Part shown: positions 48,736 to 56,896 of the stretch, in pieces
How positions within the stretch are numbered: position 1 is the first letter of the stretch
How the letters are laid out: each line of letters begins with the position of its first letter
Source: Methylorubrum populi
GTDB taxonomy: Bacteria; Pseudomonadota; Alphaproteobacteria; Rhizobiales; Beijerinckiaceae
Length of the DNA stretch: 64,000 nucleotides
Assembly (NCBI RefSeq): GCF_002355515.1
Contig: NZ_AP014809.1
Location: 5,641,641 to 5,705,640 of the forward strand
Reading direction: 5' to 3'
The notes under the pieces: generated by a model
The model's input: the letters and a program-made list of their open reading frames with translations, nothing else
Database searches by the model: none
What the model was told of the DNA's origin: nothing
Position numbers and translations under genes: made by a program

Positions 48736-48841
48736 GGCGCGGCCGGTATCACGCCACCGGCAGGCGGGTCCAGCATCGCGGTGCTGACCTGAGGTGGCGG
48801 AAGCAAGATCGAACAGGGTTCAAGTTGAGGAACGCCAGACG

Positions 48842-49384
48842 ATGAACGCGATGAACACCCACTACCCTGAGCCGACGCGGGTCGAGAGCGTCAACCGTCA
48901 CACCCTGGCGGTGATCGTGGACAACGAGCCCGGTGCGCTCGCTCGCATCGCCGGCCTGTTCTCCGGCCGCGGCTACAACATCGAGAGCCTGACCGTGTCG
49001 GAGACGGAAGAGGCGCGTCACCTCTCGCGCATCACCATCGTCACCACCGGTACCAACGCGGTCATCGATCAGATCAAGGCGCAGCTCGACCGCCTCGTGC
49101 CCGTTCACCGCGTCGTCGATCTGACGCTTCAGGGGCAGGCGCTGGAGCGGGAGCTCTGCCTTGTGAAGGTGGCCGGGACCGGCGAGCACCGGAGCGAGGC
49201 CCTGCGCCTCGCCGCCGCCTTCGGCGCCCGCACCCTCGATGCCACGCTGAACTCCTTCGTGTTCGAGCTCACCGGCTCCACCGAGGAGATCGACCGCTTC
49301 ATCCGTCTGCTCACGGTGATCGGCCTCGTGGAGATCTCCCGCACGGGCATCGCCGCCATGGGGCGCGGCGCGGAGCCGCTGTAA
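48842..49384 (+). CDS. ilvH: Acetolactate synthase, small (regulatory) subunit
   Basis: 180 residues with an N-terminal ACT domain HTLAVIVDNEPGALARIAGLFSGRGYNIESLTVS and a C-terminal domain ERELCLVKVAG...LDATLNSFVFELTGSTEEIDRF. The ACT domain binds valine for feedback inhibition and the subunit raises catalytic activity of IlvB. The ATG at 48842 has AGGA about ten bases upstream; the frame is open 16 codons further upstream. It is separated from ilvB by an oppositely oriented methyltransferase, so it needs its own promoter or a long read-through transcript. Confidence 0.95.
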   Translation: MNAMNTHYPEPTRVESVNRHTLAVIVDNEPGALARIAGLFSGRGYNIESLTVSETEEARHLSRITIVTTGTNAVIDQIKAQLDRLVPVHRVVDLTLQGQALERELCLVKVAGTGEHRSEALRLAAAFGARTLDATLNSFVFELTGSTEEIDRFIRLLTVIGLVEISRTGIAAMGRGAEPL

Positions 49385-49396
49385 CTGGGCATCCCC

Positions 49397-49431
49397 GCGG
49401 ACGACGCTATTCTTCGGAACGCGTCGTCCGC
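49397..49431 (+). terminator. Hairpin downstream of ilvH
   Basis: GCGGACGACGC (49397-49407) pairs perfectly with GCGTCGTCCGC (49421-49431), an 11-bp stem with a 13-base loop, 12 bases after the ilvH stop. There is no T run; it lies just before the GST gene. Confidence 0.5.
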
Positions 49432-49447
49432 AGCGATACGAAGGCCC

Positions 49448-50092
49448 ATGACCGCCCGCACCCTCTACTACGCTCCCGGCGCCTGCTCGCTCGCCTCCCA
49501 CATCGTGCTGGAGGAGATCGGTGCGCCCTACGAGACGGTCCGTCTCGATCTCGCCAAGGGCGACCAGCGCGCGCCGGAATACCTCGCCGTCAACGAGCGC
49601 GGGCGCGTGCCGGCGCTCTACGAGGATGGCTGGGTGCTGACCGAGAACGCGGCGATCCTGCGCCATCTCGCCCGCTCGCATCCGGAGGCCGGCCTGCTTC
49701 CCGCGGACCTGCGCGGGCAGGCGGTGGCCGACGAGTGGATGGCGTGGCTCTCGACCGGGCACCACGTCGCCTACGCCCATGTCCGGCGGCCCGAGCGTTA
49801 CAGCGCCGATGAAGCCGCTTTTCCCGAGATCCGCGCCAAGGGGGCCGACACCTTCGGTGATCTCTGCACCATGACCGAGGTGCGTCTCTCGAACGGCGGC
49901 TGGACGCTGGGCGAGTGCTACAGCGTCGTCGATCCCTACCTGATGGTGTTCTGGATCTGGGCCCGCGGTCCCGTCATCGGTTTCGACATGCCGGCGCAGT
50001 TCCCGGCCTGGACCGACCATGCCCGTCGCATGGCCGAGCGCCCCGCCGTCCGCGCGGTCCTTGCCCGCGAGGGGCTGACCCCGCCGGCCTGA
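49448..50092 (+). CDS. Glutathione S-transferase family protein
   Basis: 214 residues. N-terminal thioredoxin-like domain: TLYYAPGACSLASHIVLEEIGAPYE, NERGRVPALYEDGWVLTENAAILRHLA with the cis-Pro and the glutathione-binding E-N/S. The helical C-terminal domain includes GWTLGECYSVVDPYLMVFWIWARG. The PGACSLA start is of the beta-class type, where Cys10 (here Cys13) contacts glutathione. Role in detoxification or thiol chemistry is likely, substrate unknown. It follows ilvH but after a hairpin, so probably its own unit. Confidence 0.9.
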   Translation: MTARTLYYAPGACSLASHIVLEEIGAPYETVRLDLAKGDQRAPEYLAVNERGRVPALYEDGWVLTENAAILRHLARSHPEAGLLPADLRGQAVADEWMAWLSTGHHVAYAHVRRPERYSADEAAFPEIRAKGADTFGDLCTMTEVRLSNGGWTLGECYSVVDPYLMVFWIWARGPVIGFDMPAQFPAWTDHARRMAERPAVRAVLAREGLTPPA

Positions 50093-50231
50093 GGGTCCGT
50101 CCGATCTCGCTCCTTCGTTGACCCGCCCGTGCCGATGCATCCCATGATGGCTCGGAAATCGCTTGGCCGGAGTGAGCCGGGCGGCCTCGCCGTGCGGTAT
50201 CGAACGAAGGTCAGGGTTTCGCGGGCGGAAG

Positions 50232-50256
50232 GGAACGTGTCGGGCGCCGCCCGGTT
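50232..50256 (+). promoter_or_regulatory. Candidate EcfG-type promoter before the amidotransferase gene
   Basis: GGAAC (50232-50236), a 16-base spacer and GGTT (50253-50256) match the EcfG consensus GGAAC-N16-CGTT with one mismatch in the -10. A start of transcription near 50263 would leave ~45 bases before the ATG at 50307. Osmoprotectant genes are common members of the general stress regulon. Confidence 0.45.
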
Positions 50257-50306
50257 CTGACGCTCAAGTTCGAACATCGAGGACGAGACGAGGACGGCCA
50301 GCGGCG

Positions 50307-52076
50307 ATGTGCGGGATCTGCGGAGAGATCAATTTCGGCGGGGAGGCCGATCCGAGCGCCGTGCGGGCGATGATGGCGGTCCTGCGTCCCCGCGGTCCGG
50401 ACGCCGGCGGGCTTCACGGCCAGGGCGGGGTGCTGTTCGGTCATTGCCGGCTGAAGATCATCGACCTGTCGGAAGCCGGCCAGCAGCCGATGGTCGATGC
50501 CGATCTCGGCCTCTCGATCGTCTTCAACGGCTGCATCTACAATTACAAGGACCTGCGCGAGGAGCTTGTCGCCAGGGGCTACCGCTTCTTTTCCACGAGC
50601 GACACCGAAGTCGTGCTCAAGGCCTTCCACGCCTGGGGGCGGGATTGCGTGAAGCGCTTCCTCGGCATGTTCGTCTTCGCGGTTCACGAGCGCGATTCCG
50701 GCCGCGTGACGCTCGCCCGCGACCGACTCGGCATCAAGCCGCTCTACTATGCCGAGACAGGCCGACGCTTCCGCTTCGCTTCCTCCCTGCCGGCTCTGCT
50801 CGCAGCAGGCGACGTCGACACTTCGATCGATAAGGTGGCGCTTCACCACTACATGAGCTGGCACGCGGGCGTGCCGGCGCCGCTGACCATCCTCAAGGGT
50901 GTGAGGAAGGTTCATCCCGCAACGACCCTGACCTTCGAGCCCGACGGCTCTCGCCGGGAGGAAACCTACTGGACGCTGACCGTCGGTCCGCGCGACGAGG
51001 ACCGCCACATGACAGAGGCGGATTGGCGCGCGGCGGTGCTGGATTCGCTCGGTCTCGCGGTCGCACGCCGCCAGATTGCCGACGTACCGACCGGTGTCCT
51101 GCTCTCGGGCGGTCTCGATTCGTCGGTCATCGTCGCGCTTCTCGCGAGGAACGGTCAGAGCGGCTTGAAGACCTTCTCGGTCGGCTTCGATGCGGTGAAT
51201 GGCGTCGAGGGCGACGAGTTCAAGTATTCCGATATCATCGCCGATCGGTTCGAGACCGACCACGCCAAGATCGTCGTGGACGGCTCGCGCACGCTGGAGG
51301 CGCTACCGGCCGCGATCCACGCCATGGCCGAGCCGCAGATGAGCCACGACGCGGTCGCCTTCCTTCTGCTGTCGCAGGAGGTCGCCAAGCACGTGAAGGT
51401 GATCCAGAGCGGCCAGGGCGCCGACGAGGTGTTCGGCGGCTACCACTGGTATCCGAAGCTGATGGGCTCGACCGACCCGACCGCCGATTACGCCAAGGCC
51501 TATTTCGATCGAGATCACGCCGAGATGCGGGAGGCGCTGACCCCGGACTTTGTCGACGAGGATTACAGCCGCGACTTCATCGCGCGCTTCTTCGCCGACT
51601 CGAGGAGCAAGAGCGCCATCGACAAGACCCTCGACCTCGATCAGCGGATCATGCTCGTCGACGATCCGGTCAAGCGCGTCGACAACATGACCATGGCCTG
51701 CGGGCTCGAGGCGCGCGTGCCCTTCCTCGATCACGAGCTCGTGGAACTCGCCGCCCGCATCCCCGCCGAGTTGAAGGTGCGCGACGGCGGCAAGTTCATC
51801 CTCAAGGAGGCCGCCCGCGCGGTGGTACCGGCCGAGGTGATCGACCGGCCGAAGGGCTACTTCCCGGTCCCGGCGCTCAAGCATATCCGCGGGCCGTTCA
51901 TGGACTTCGTGCGCGACGTGCTCGATCGCCCGGCCGCCCGCGAGCGCGGAATCTTCAACCGGGCTTACGTCGATCACCTGCTCGCCGATCCCGACGGGAC
52001 GCTGACGCCGAAGGGCAATTCCAAGCTCTGGCAGGTCGCCCTGCTCGAAGGGTGGCTGCAATCGCACGGCATCTGA
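50307..52076 (+). CDS. Asparagine-synthase-like amidotransferase, probably N-acetylglutaminylglutamine amide synthase
   Basis: 589 residues. N-terminal class II glutaminase domain with catalytic Cys2 (MCGICGEINF), RGPDAGGLHG and FNGCIYNYKDLR; C-terminal synthase domain with the PP-loop LLSGGLDSS (about 266-273) and FGGYHWYPKL. The ending KGYFPVPALKHIRGPFMDFVRD...GNSKLWQVALLEGWLQSHG and the length near 590 fit the amidotransferase of the NAGGN osmolyte pathway better than AsnB (~550). It would transfer ammonia from glutamine to a dipeptide carboxylate. The expected partner synthase is not beside it here; a class II amidotransferase follows. Ordinary asparagine synthetase remains the alternative. 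Confidence 0.8.
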   Translation: MCGICGEINFGGEADPSAVRAMMAVLRPRGPDAGGLHGQGGVLFGHCRLKIIDLSEAGQQPMVDADLGLSIVFNGCIYNYKDLREELVARGYRFFSTSDTEVVLKAFHAWGRDCVKRFLGMFVFAVHERDSGRVTLARDRLGIKPLYYAETGRRFRFASSLPALLAAGDVDTSIDKVALHHYMSWHAGVPAPLTILKGVRKVHPATTLTFEPDGSRREETYWTLTVGPRDEDRHMTEADWRAAVLDSLGLAVARRQIADVPTGVLLSGGLDSSVIVALLARNGQSGLKTFSVGFDAVNGVEGDEFKYSDIIADRFETDHAKIVVDGSRTLEALPAAIHAMAEPQMSHDAVAFLLLSQEVAKHVKVIQSGQGADEVFGGYHWYPKLMGSTDPTADYAKAYFDRDHAEMREALTPDFVDEDYSRDFIARFFADSRSKSAIDKTLDLDQRIMLVDDPVKRVDNMTMACGLEARVPFLDHELVELAARIPAELKVRDGGKFILKEAARAVVPAEVIDRPKGYFPVPALKHIRGPFMDFVRDVLDRPAARERGIFNRAYVDHLLADPDGTLTPKGNSKLWQVALLEGWLQSHGI

Positions 52077-52220
52077 TCCGCATCTGATCGGCCGCTCCCG
52101 CGTTGCCTGCATGACCCGACGCGCCGGACCGGCGCGGCCGGCTGCGCTCAAGGTGACGCGGATTCTCCACGATCATCCCCGATGCGCGATGCGCTGGAAC
52201 GCTGCGGGAGACCCGAAACG

Positions 52221-53060
52221 ATGTGTCGTTGGATCGCCTATCGAGGCCGCACGATCCCGCTCGAACATTATGTGACCGAACCGGCGCACTCGCTGGTCTC
52301 ACAGAGCATCAAGGCGCTTGAATCGACCGCGAGCACCAACGGCGACGGCTTCGGCCTCGGCTGGTACGGCGACCATCCCGAGCCCGGCCGTTTCCGCGAG
52401 GTCCAGCCGGCTTGGTCCGACGAGAACCTGCGCTACATCTGCCGCCACCTGCACTCGCACCTGTTCTTCGCCCATGTGCGGGCGGCGACGGGGACGCCGA
52501 TCACCCGCCCGAACTGCCATCCTTTCGCCTGCGGACCGTGGCTGTTCATGCATAACGGCTATGTCGGCGACTGGGCGCGCCTGCGCCGGCCGATCGAGGC
52601 GCTGATCCCGGACGAACTCTATCCCTCGCGCAACGGCACCACGGATTCGGAGGCGCTGTTTTTGGCCATCCTCGGTCAGGGTCTGATGGCTTCGGAGGTG
52701 AAGCGTGACCCGATCACCGCCACCGCCCTGGCGCTCGCCAAGGTGACGGAGCTGGTCGGCGGCATCGAGGGCGGGCACCCGTTCCGCTTCACCGCGGCCC
52801 TCGCGGATGGCCGCGACCTCTACGCCTTCCGCTACGCGGCCAACGACGCGGCCAACAGCATGTATTACCGCCAGTCGGCCGACGGTGTCGTCGTGGTCTC
52901 GGAGCCGCTCGACAAGGAGCACGCGACCTGGACGCCGGTGCCGGACAACAGCGTCGTGATCGCGCGCAAGGACGAGTTGGTGGAGGTCGTGTCGTTGAAG
53001 GAGTTCGGCCTCGCCCGGACATCCCGCCTGCCGCAGCTGCAATTGCAGATGAGCGCGTGA
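52221..53060 (+). CDS. Class II glutamine amidotransferase (EgtC/YafJ-like)
   Basis: 279 residues starting MCRWIAYRG with nucleophile Cys2. Conserved glutaminase segments are NGDGFGLGWYG, FAHVRAATGTPITRPNCHPFACGPWLFMHNG and NGTTDSEALF. EgtC removes gamma-glutamyl groups in ergothioneine synthesis, but no egtB/D genes are nearby, so this is more safely a YafJ-like amidotransferase of unknown substrate. GGGAG lies nine bases before the ATG. The gene follows the asparagine-synthase-like gene by 144 bases and could share its transcript. It converges on the sigma factor gene. Confidence 0.88.
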   Translation: MCRWIAYRGRTIPLEHYVTEPAHSLVSQSIKALESTASTNGDGFGLGWYGDHPEPGRFREVQPAWSDENLRYICRHLHSHLFFAHVRAATGTPITRPNCHPFACGPWLFMHNGYVGDWARLRRPIEALIPDELYPSRNGTTDSEALFLAILGQGLMASEVKRDPITATALALAKVTELVGGIEGGHPFRFTAALADGRDLYAFRYAANDAANSMYYRQSADGVVVVSEPLDKEHATWTPVPDNSVVIARKDELVEVVSLKEFGLARTSRLPQLQLQMSA

Positions 53061-53108
53061 AGGGGCGCGGCGCCGGTCCGGGCCCGCCGCCGCCTCACCC
53101 GAGCGCTG

Positions 53109-53855
53109 TCACGCCATCCAGGTCGAGCCGCCGACGGCCGAGAGCGTCATGCCGTCGGAGCCGACATCGGCGGCGCTGTAGCCGAGAATTTGCGCGAGCT
53201 GTTCGCGCGCGCGCCAGACACGGCTCTTCACCGTGCCGATGCGGCAGTTCATCACGGTCGCCGCCTCCTCGTAGCTGAGGTTCTCGATCGCCACGAGGAT
53301 CAGCGCCTGCCGCATCGGCAGGGGCAGCTTGGCAAGCGCCGTCTGCGCATCCATCAGATCGACATGGCCCGATTGCTCGGGCGCTGCGGCGAGGCGCTCG
53401 GCGTAATCGCCGTCACTGTCGGCGACCTCGCGCACCTCCTTGCGATGGCGCGAGTAGAAGGCGTTCCGCATGATCGTGAACAGCCACGCGCCGAGATTGG
53501 TGCCGACGGTGAAGCGCGACCGGCTGCGCCAAGCTCGCAGGAAGGTGTCCTGCACGAGATCGTCGGCGGCCGACGGATTCTTCGTCAGCGACATGGCGAA
53601 GTTGTAGAGACGGGGCGTCATCTCAATGATGGCGGCTCGAAACGACTCCTCGTCCTTGCCTTCCTGGGCGACGAGAACCGTCTCCAACCGGGCCAGCAGG
53701 GCATCGAAGCGGCCAACCTCCGTGCTCGGACTGCCCGGCATTCGCGCGTAGGCTTCGGCGAGAAGGGCTCCGAGGCGTTGCTGGACCTCAGGGGGCAGCG
53801 TCGGCACCTCGTCATCGAGGGGCGAGGCAAGTTCGTCTAGGGCAGTCTCTGGCAT
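53109..53855 (-). CDS. RNA polymerase sigma factor, ECF15/EcfG type with long N-terminal extension
   Basis: 248 residues from the ATG at 53855, which has AGGA five bases upstream. Region 2 is NPSAADDLVQDTFLRAWRSRSRF...NLGAWLFTIMRNAFYSRHRKEVREV (about 94-144); region 4 is LPLPMRQALILVAIENLSYEEAATVMNC-IGTVKSR (about 178-212). This reads as the EcfG group that directs the alphaproteobacterial general stress response. The first ~70 residues form an acidic, helical extension not found in standard ~180-residue EcfG. M. extorquens is known to have several EcfG paralogues; no phyR or nepR is adjacent here. A shorter start at Met39 is possible. Confidence 0.88.
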   Translation of the reverse strand: MPETALDELASPLDDEVPTLPPEVQQRLGALLAEAYARMPGSPSTEVGRFDALLARLETVLVAQEGKDEESFRAAIIEMTPRLYNFAMSLTKNPSAADDLVQDTFLRAWRSRSRFTVGTNLGAWLFTIMRNAFYSRHRKEVREVADSDGDYAERLAAAPEQSGHVDLMDAQTALAKLPLPMRQALILVAIENLSYEEAATVMNCRIGTVKSRVWRAREQLAQILGYSAADVGSDGMTLSAVGGSTWMA

Positions 53856-54141
53856 CAGGTCCTGTGGCAGATCACGGACTTGGGCTGGGGCTCGTGCCCC
53901 CGCGCCGGACTTGTCCCGCGATTTGCCGTTCCTCGCGCCAACATAGATTATCAGAGCGCGAAAGAGCGTATCGCCGTTATTAGCCTGTGTATGGATCGAA
54001 AATGCGGCCGCTGCGCAACGTATGTGCCGGATCGAAAACAACCTAGCCTACGTTATTTTCAGTTGCGGCAAACGATGTCTGCCGCAAGAGGTTGCCTGAT
54101 CGCGTCTTTCCTCCCCATTGTCGCAAGGAAAATTCGCCCTA

Positions 54142-56103
54142 ATGGCTCGGCCACTTCGTGTCTTCATGGTCTCGTTTGTCGCAGTCGGCACTGTGATCGC
54201 CGCGGGTTCAGTGGCCCGTTTCAGCTATGCGCCGATGCCGGACGAGGGCGATCTCCTGAATCCGGGGCGCTACCCGGTGAGCACCGCCTATGACGTCCTC
54301 GGCCGACGGGTTGCACGGGCTGAGGCCGAGCGCTTGAGAGCCACGTCGGAAGGGCGTGGCGCCCTGACCGCTGAGAGCGGTGCGGTCGCGATCGACGAGG
54401 CGCTGCTGCGCCGCGGCCGGGAAGCCTTCTACCGCGAGACCTTCGGCAACGAGGTGTTCCTGTCCGATGTGATGGGGATGCTCGACGGCGGGCTGACGCC
54501 CTATGAGGTCGCCCGCGCCATCGTCCTGCTCGGAGGCAAAGGCACGACCAATCTTCAAGTTCGCATGGCCCGCGACGTGAGCGTGGGCGACAGGATCTGG
54601 AGGACGGGCGAGCTGGTTCCGACGGGACTCGACGTGCCGCGAAACTCGGCCTTCATCCTCGGTATCCGCACATTCTACGACCGCGGGCGCCTGCGCATGG
54701 GGATCACCTGTGCGCTCTGCCACGCTGCGGTCGATCCGGCCTCGGGCAAGGTCGTGGAGGGCGCGCCCAACACCGACCTCAATGCCGGCCTGCTGATGGC
54801 GCTCGCGAGCAACGCGAGCGCCTACTTCATGCATGGCAGCGCCGACCCCTCCGCCCATCCGGGCGATCCGGCCCGCCAGGTCATTACCGAGAGCGGGGCG
54901 CGGGCGGCGCTCCCGGACCGCGACCGTTTCGAGGCTGCGGCCAAGGTGGAAGTCGCAAGCTGGCCCGCCGGCAGCTTCGATTCCTCCGCCGATCGCGAGA
55001 CCAACCCGACCTCGATCCCGTCGAGCTTTTCGGCCTATGCCGAACCCTATAGTTGGAGCGGCCGCGCCGGGATTGGACCGTTCAAGGGATTGTCGGCGCT
55101 CAACAACAACGTCCATGCCGCCAATTCCGATACGACCCAGCAGACGCGGGCAGCGAAGACCCTGTTCGGGCTCGATCCGCAGGTCTATCTCGGTACGGTC
55201 CTGCAGGGCGCGGCGGCCGGGCCCCTTCGCTACGATCCAGCCTCAGGCAGGCGCCCGACCGAGATGTTGGAGGCGGCCGACCCGACGCCGGGAACGCCCG
55301 GCCTCAACAGCTACGCCGTCCTGCCGAGTTTCCCCGCCACCAACTATATGACCGATAACGGCCTCCTGGCCTCGGTGCCGGGAGAGCCCGCAAACTATGC
55401 CAACAACGCGATGTCGGCCTTTCAGAACCTGCTGCGGGCGCCCGACGCCCCCGCGGATACCGAGCAGATGAGGCGCGGCCGCGCGGTATTCGAGCGCGTG
55501 GGCTGCGCCGGTTGCCATTCCGGGCCGGCGCTGAGCAACAACCGGGTCATTCCGATCGCAGAGATCGGCACGCAGCCGAGCCGCGCGCACTCGACCATGC
55601 GAATGGAGGCGCGCCTCGCGCCGCCGGAGATTTTCGCCACGGATACGCCGTTTCCGCTGCCGCCGGATCCTAAGCTCGTGCCGATCCCGCTGGAGGGAGA
55701 GGTTCTCAAGCAGGTGCAGCTTGCCTGGGCCCATGCCGGAACGGCCGGGGGGTACAAGGTGCAGAACCTCGTCGGTCTCGCCTGGAGCGCACCCTACCTC
55801 CACGATTCCGGTGTCGCCGTCGGACCTGACGCCGAGAAACAGCTCGGCGTTCCGGGCACGCTCGACGCGGGCATTGCGCCCGATCCGGCCAACAGTCTGC
55901 GAGCCCTGGTCGATCGCGGCCTGCGCGCAAAGGTTGTCGCGGCCAATGCCGCCTCGCAGAAGGCGCGCACGGCCCGCGTCACGGGTGAGGGCCATGCCTA
56001 CTGGGCAGATCCGGCCGCCGGGGTGAGCGCTGGTGAGCAGACGGATCTTGTCGCCTATCTGCTGTCGATCAATGCCCTGACCGAGCAGGTCCCGGTACCC
56101 TGA
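54142..56103 (+). CDS. Di-haem cytochrome c protein, cytochrome-c-peroxidase/oxidoreductase-like
   Basis: 653 residues with an N-terminal hydrophobic segment (VFMVSFVAVGTVIAAGSVA) acting as signal or anchor. Two haem c sites: CALCH at 190-194 and CAGCH at 455-459, about 265 residues apart. The second is in RRGRAVFERVGCAGCHSGPALSNN, followed by YKVQNLVGLAWSAPYLHDSGVA, typical of the MauG/di-haem peroxidase C-terminal domain. The first half is not a standard peroxidase domain. A periplasmic electron-transfer or oxidase role is likely. It is divergent from the sigma gene with a ~290-base shared promoter region. The start could also be a TTG eight codons earlier. Confidence 0.82.
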   Translation: MARPLRVFMVSFVAVGTVIAAGSVARFSYAPMPDEGDLLNPGRYPVSTAYDVLGRRVARAEAERLRATSEGRGALTAESGAVAIDEALLRRGREAFYRETFGNEVFLSDVMGMLDGGLTPYEVARAIVLLGGKGTTNLQVRMARDVSVGDRIWRTGELVPTGLDVPRNSAFILGIRTFYDRGRLRMGITCALCHAAVDPASGKVVEGAPNTDLNAGLLMALASNASAYFMHGSADPSAHPGDPARQVITESGARAALPDRDRFEAAAKVEVASWPAGSFDSSADRETNPTSIPSSFSAYAEPYSWSGRAGIGPFKGLSALNNNVHAANSDTTQQTRAAKTLFGLDPQVYLGTVLQGAAAGPLRYDPASGRRPTEMLEAADPTPGTPGLNSYAVLPSFPATNYMTDNGLLASVPGEPANYANNAMSAFQNLLRAPDAPADTEQMRRGRAVFERVGCAGCHSGPALSNNRVIPIAEIGTQPSRAHSTMRMEARLAPPEIFATDTPFPLPPDPKLVPIPLEGEVLKQVQLAWAHAGTAGGYKVQNLVGLAWSAPYLHDSGVAVGPDAEKQLGVPGTLDAGIAPDPANSLRALVDRGLRAKVVAANAASQKARTARVTGEGHAYWADPAAGVSAGEQTDLVAYLLSINALTEQVPVP

Positions 56104-56234
56104 CGCCGGCAGGTGAGCGACTCCTGCGACGCATCGCCTTCCGTCCCTCGGGTGACCGGAGGCCGCTGCGATGCGTTATTCTCCAATCGACCTGTCTCGG
56201 CGGCCTGCGCCGCCCTCGCGGGAGAGCCCGAACC

Positions 56235-56501
56235 TTGAGCGTCCTGCACCTGCTCCCGCTCCTGGCCTTCCTGGCACCCATGCCGCCAATCCGCCCGGAG
56301 CCGCCCTCCTCCCGGCCGATGCCGGAATGGTTTCCCGCCTTCATCATGGGCATGACCGTGTTCATCATGGTCGCGCCGATGATCGCAATTTGGGGGTTTC
56401 ACCGGTCCGAACGGTCGTTCCGCTCGACCTGCGAGGCGGCGGGCGGACAGGTTGTCCACGCTTCGCTCGCCGACGAGGCGGTTCGCTGCCGCCGCTTCTG
56501 A
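56235..56501 (+). CDS. Small hypothetical membrane protein
   Basis: An 88-residue protein if the TTG at 56235 is used, otherwise about 73 residues from the ATG at 56280. One strong helix (WFPAFIMGMTVFIMVAPMIAIWGF) follows a Pro-rich N terminus; a first hydrophobic stretch (VLHLLPLLAFLAPMP) looks signal-like. The C-terminal tail has two Cys. It lies 131 bases after the di-haem gene on the same strand. No family recognised. Confidence 0.5.
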   Translation: MSVLHLLPLLAFLAPMPPIRPEPPSSRPMPEWFPAFIMGMTVFIMVAPMIAIWGFHRSERSFRSTCEAAGGQVVHASLADEAVRCRRF

Positions 56502-56896
56502 TGGGTTGTCCTTCAGTCTTCGAATCCACCCACCCGACGAAAAGAAGCCCGCGCCGACAGGGTCGGGCGGGTCGAAGTCTTGGGAGAAACAGGCAGCTGA
56601 CCTGCCGTCTCGATAACCGGCCCCGGCTGGCCCGGTTCATCGCCTCGATCGAGAAAATCTCGGCCAAAGCTTCGCACTGAACATTTCGTCGGGAGTAAAA
56701 GCCCTGGAATTGACCCAGCCCGCAGGCATATCCGGATCGAAAAATGTCAGCCTGATCGTAGCGGAGACTGTCGTGAGACATCCGCGCCGCAAGCGAGCGA
56801 TGTTCGCACTCGATTTTCCGACGGGATCGTTTCAACTCGGCGCGAGCTACGATTCGTTCAGGGCCGGCAGCCGTCCGCCAAAGGACTCGTCATGCG
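56502..56896. other. Gene-free interval between converging units
   Basis: About 395 bases. Frames on both strands overlap and are not protein-like. No clear terminator hairpin with a T run was found for either converging unit. Confidence 0.45.
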
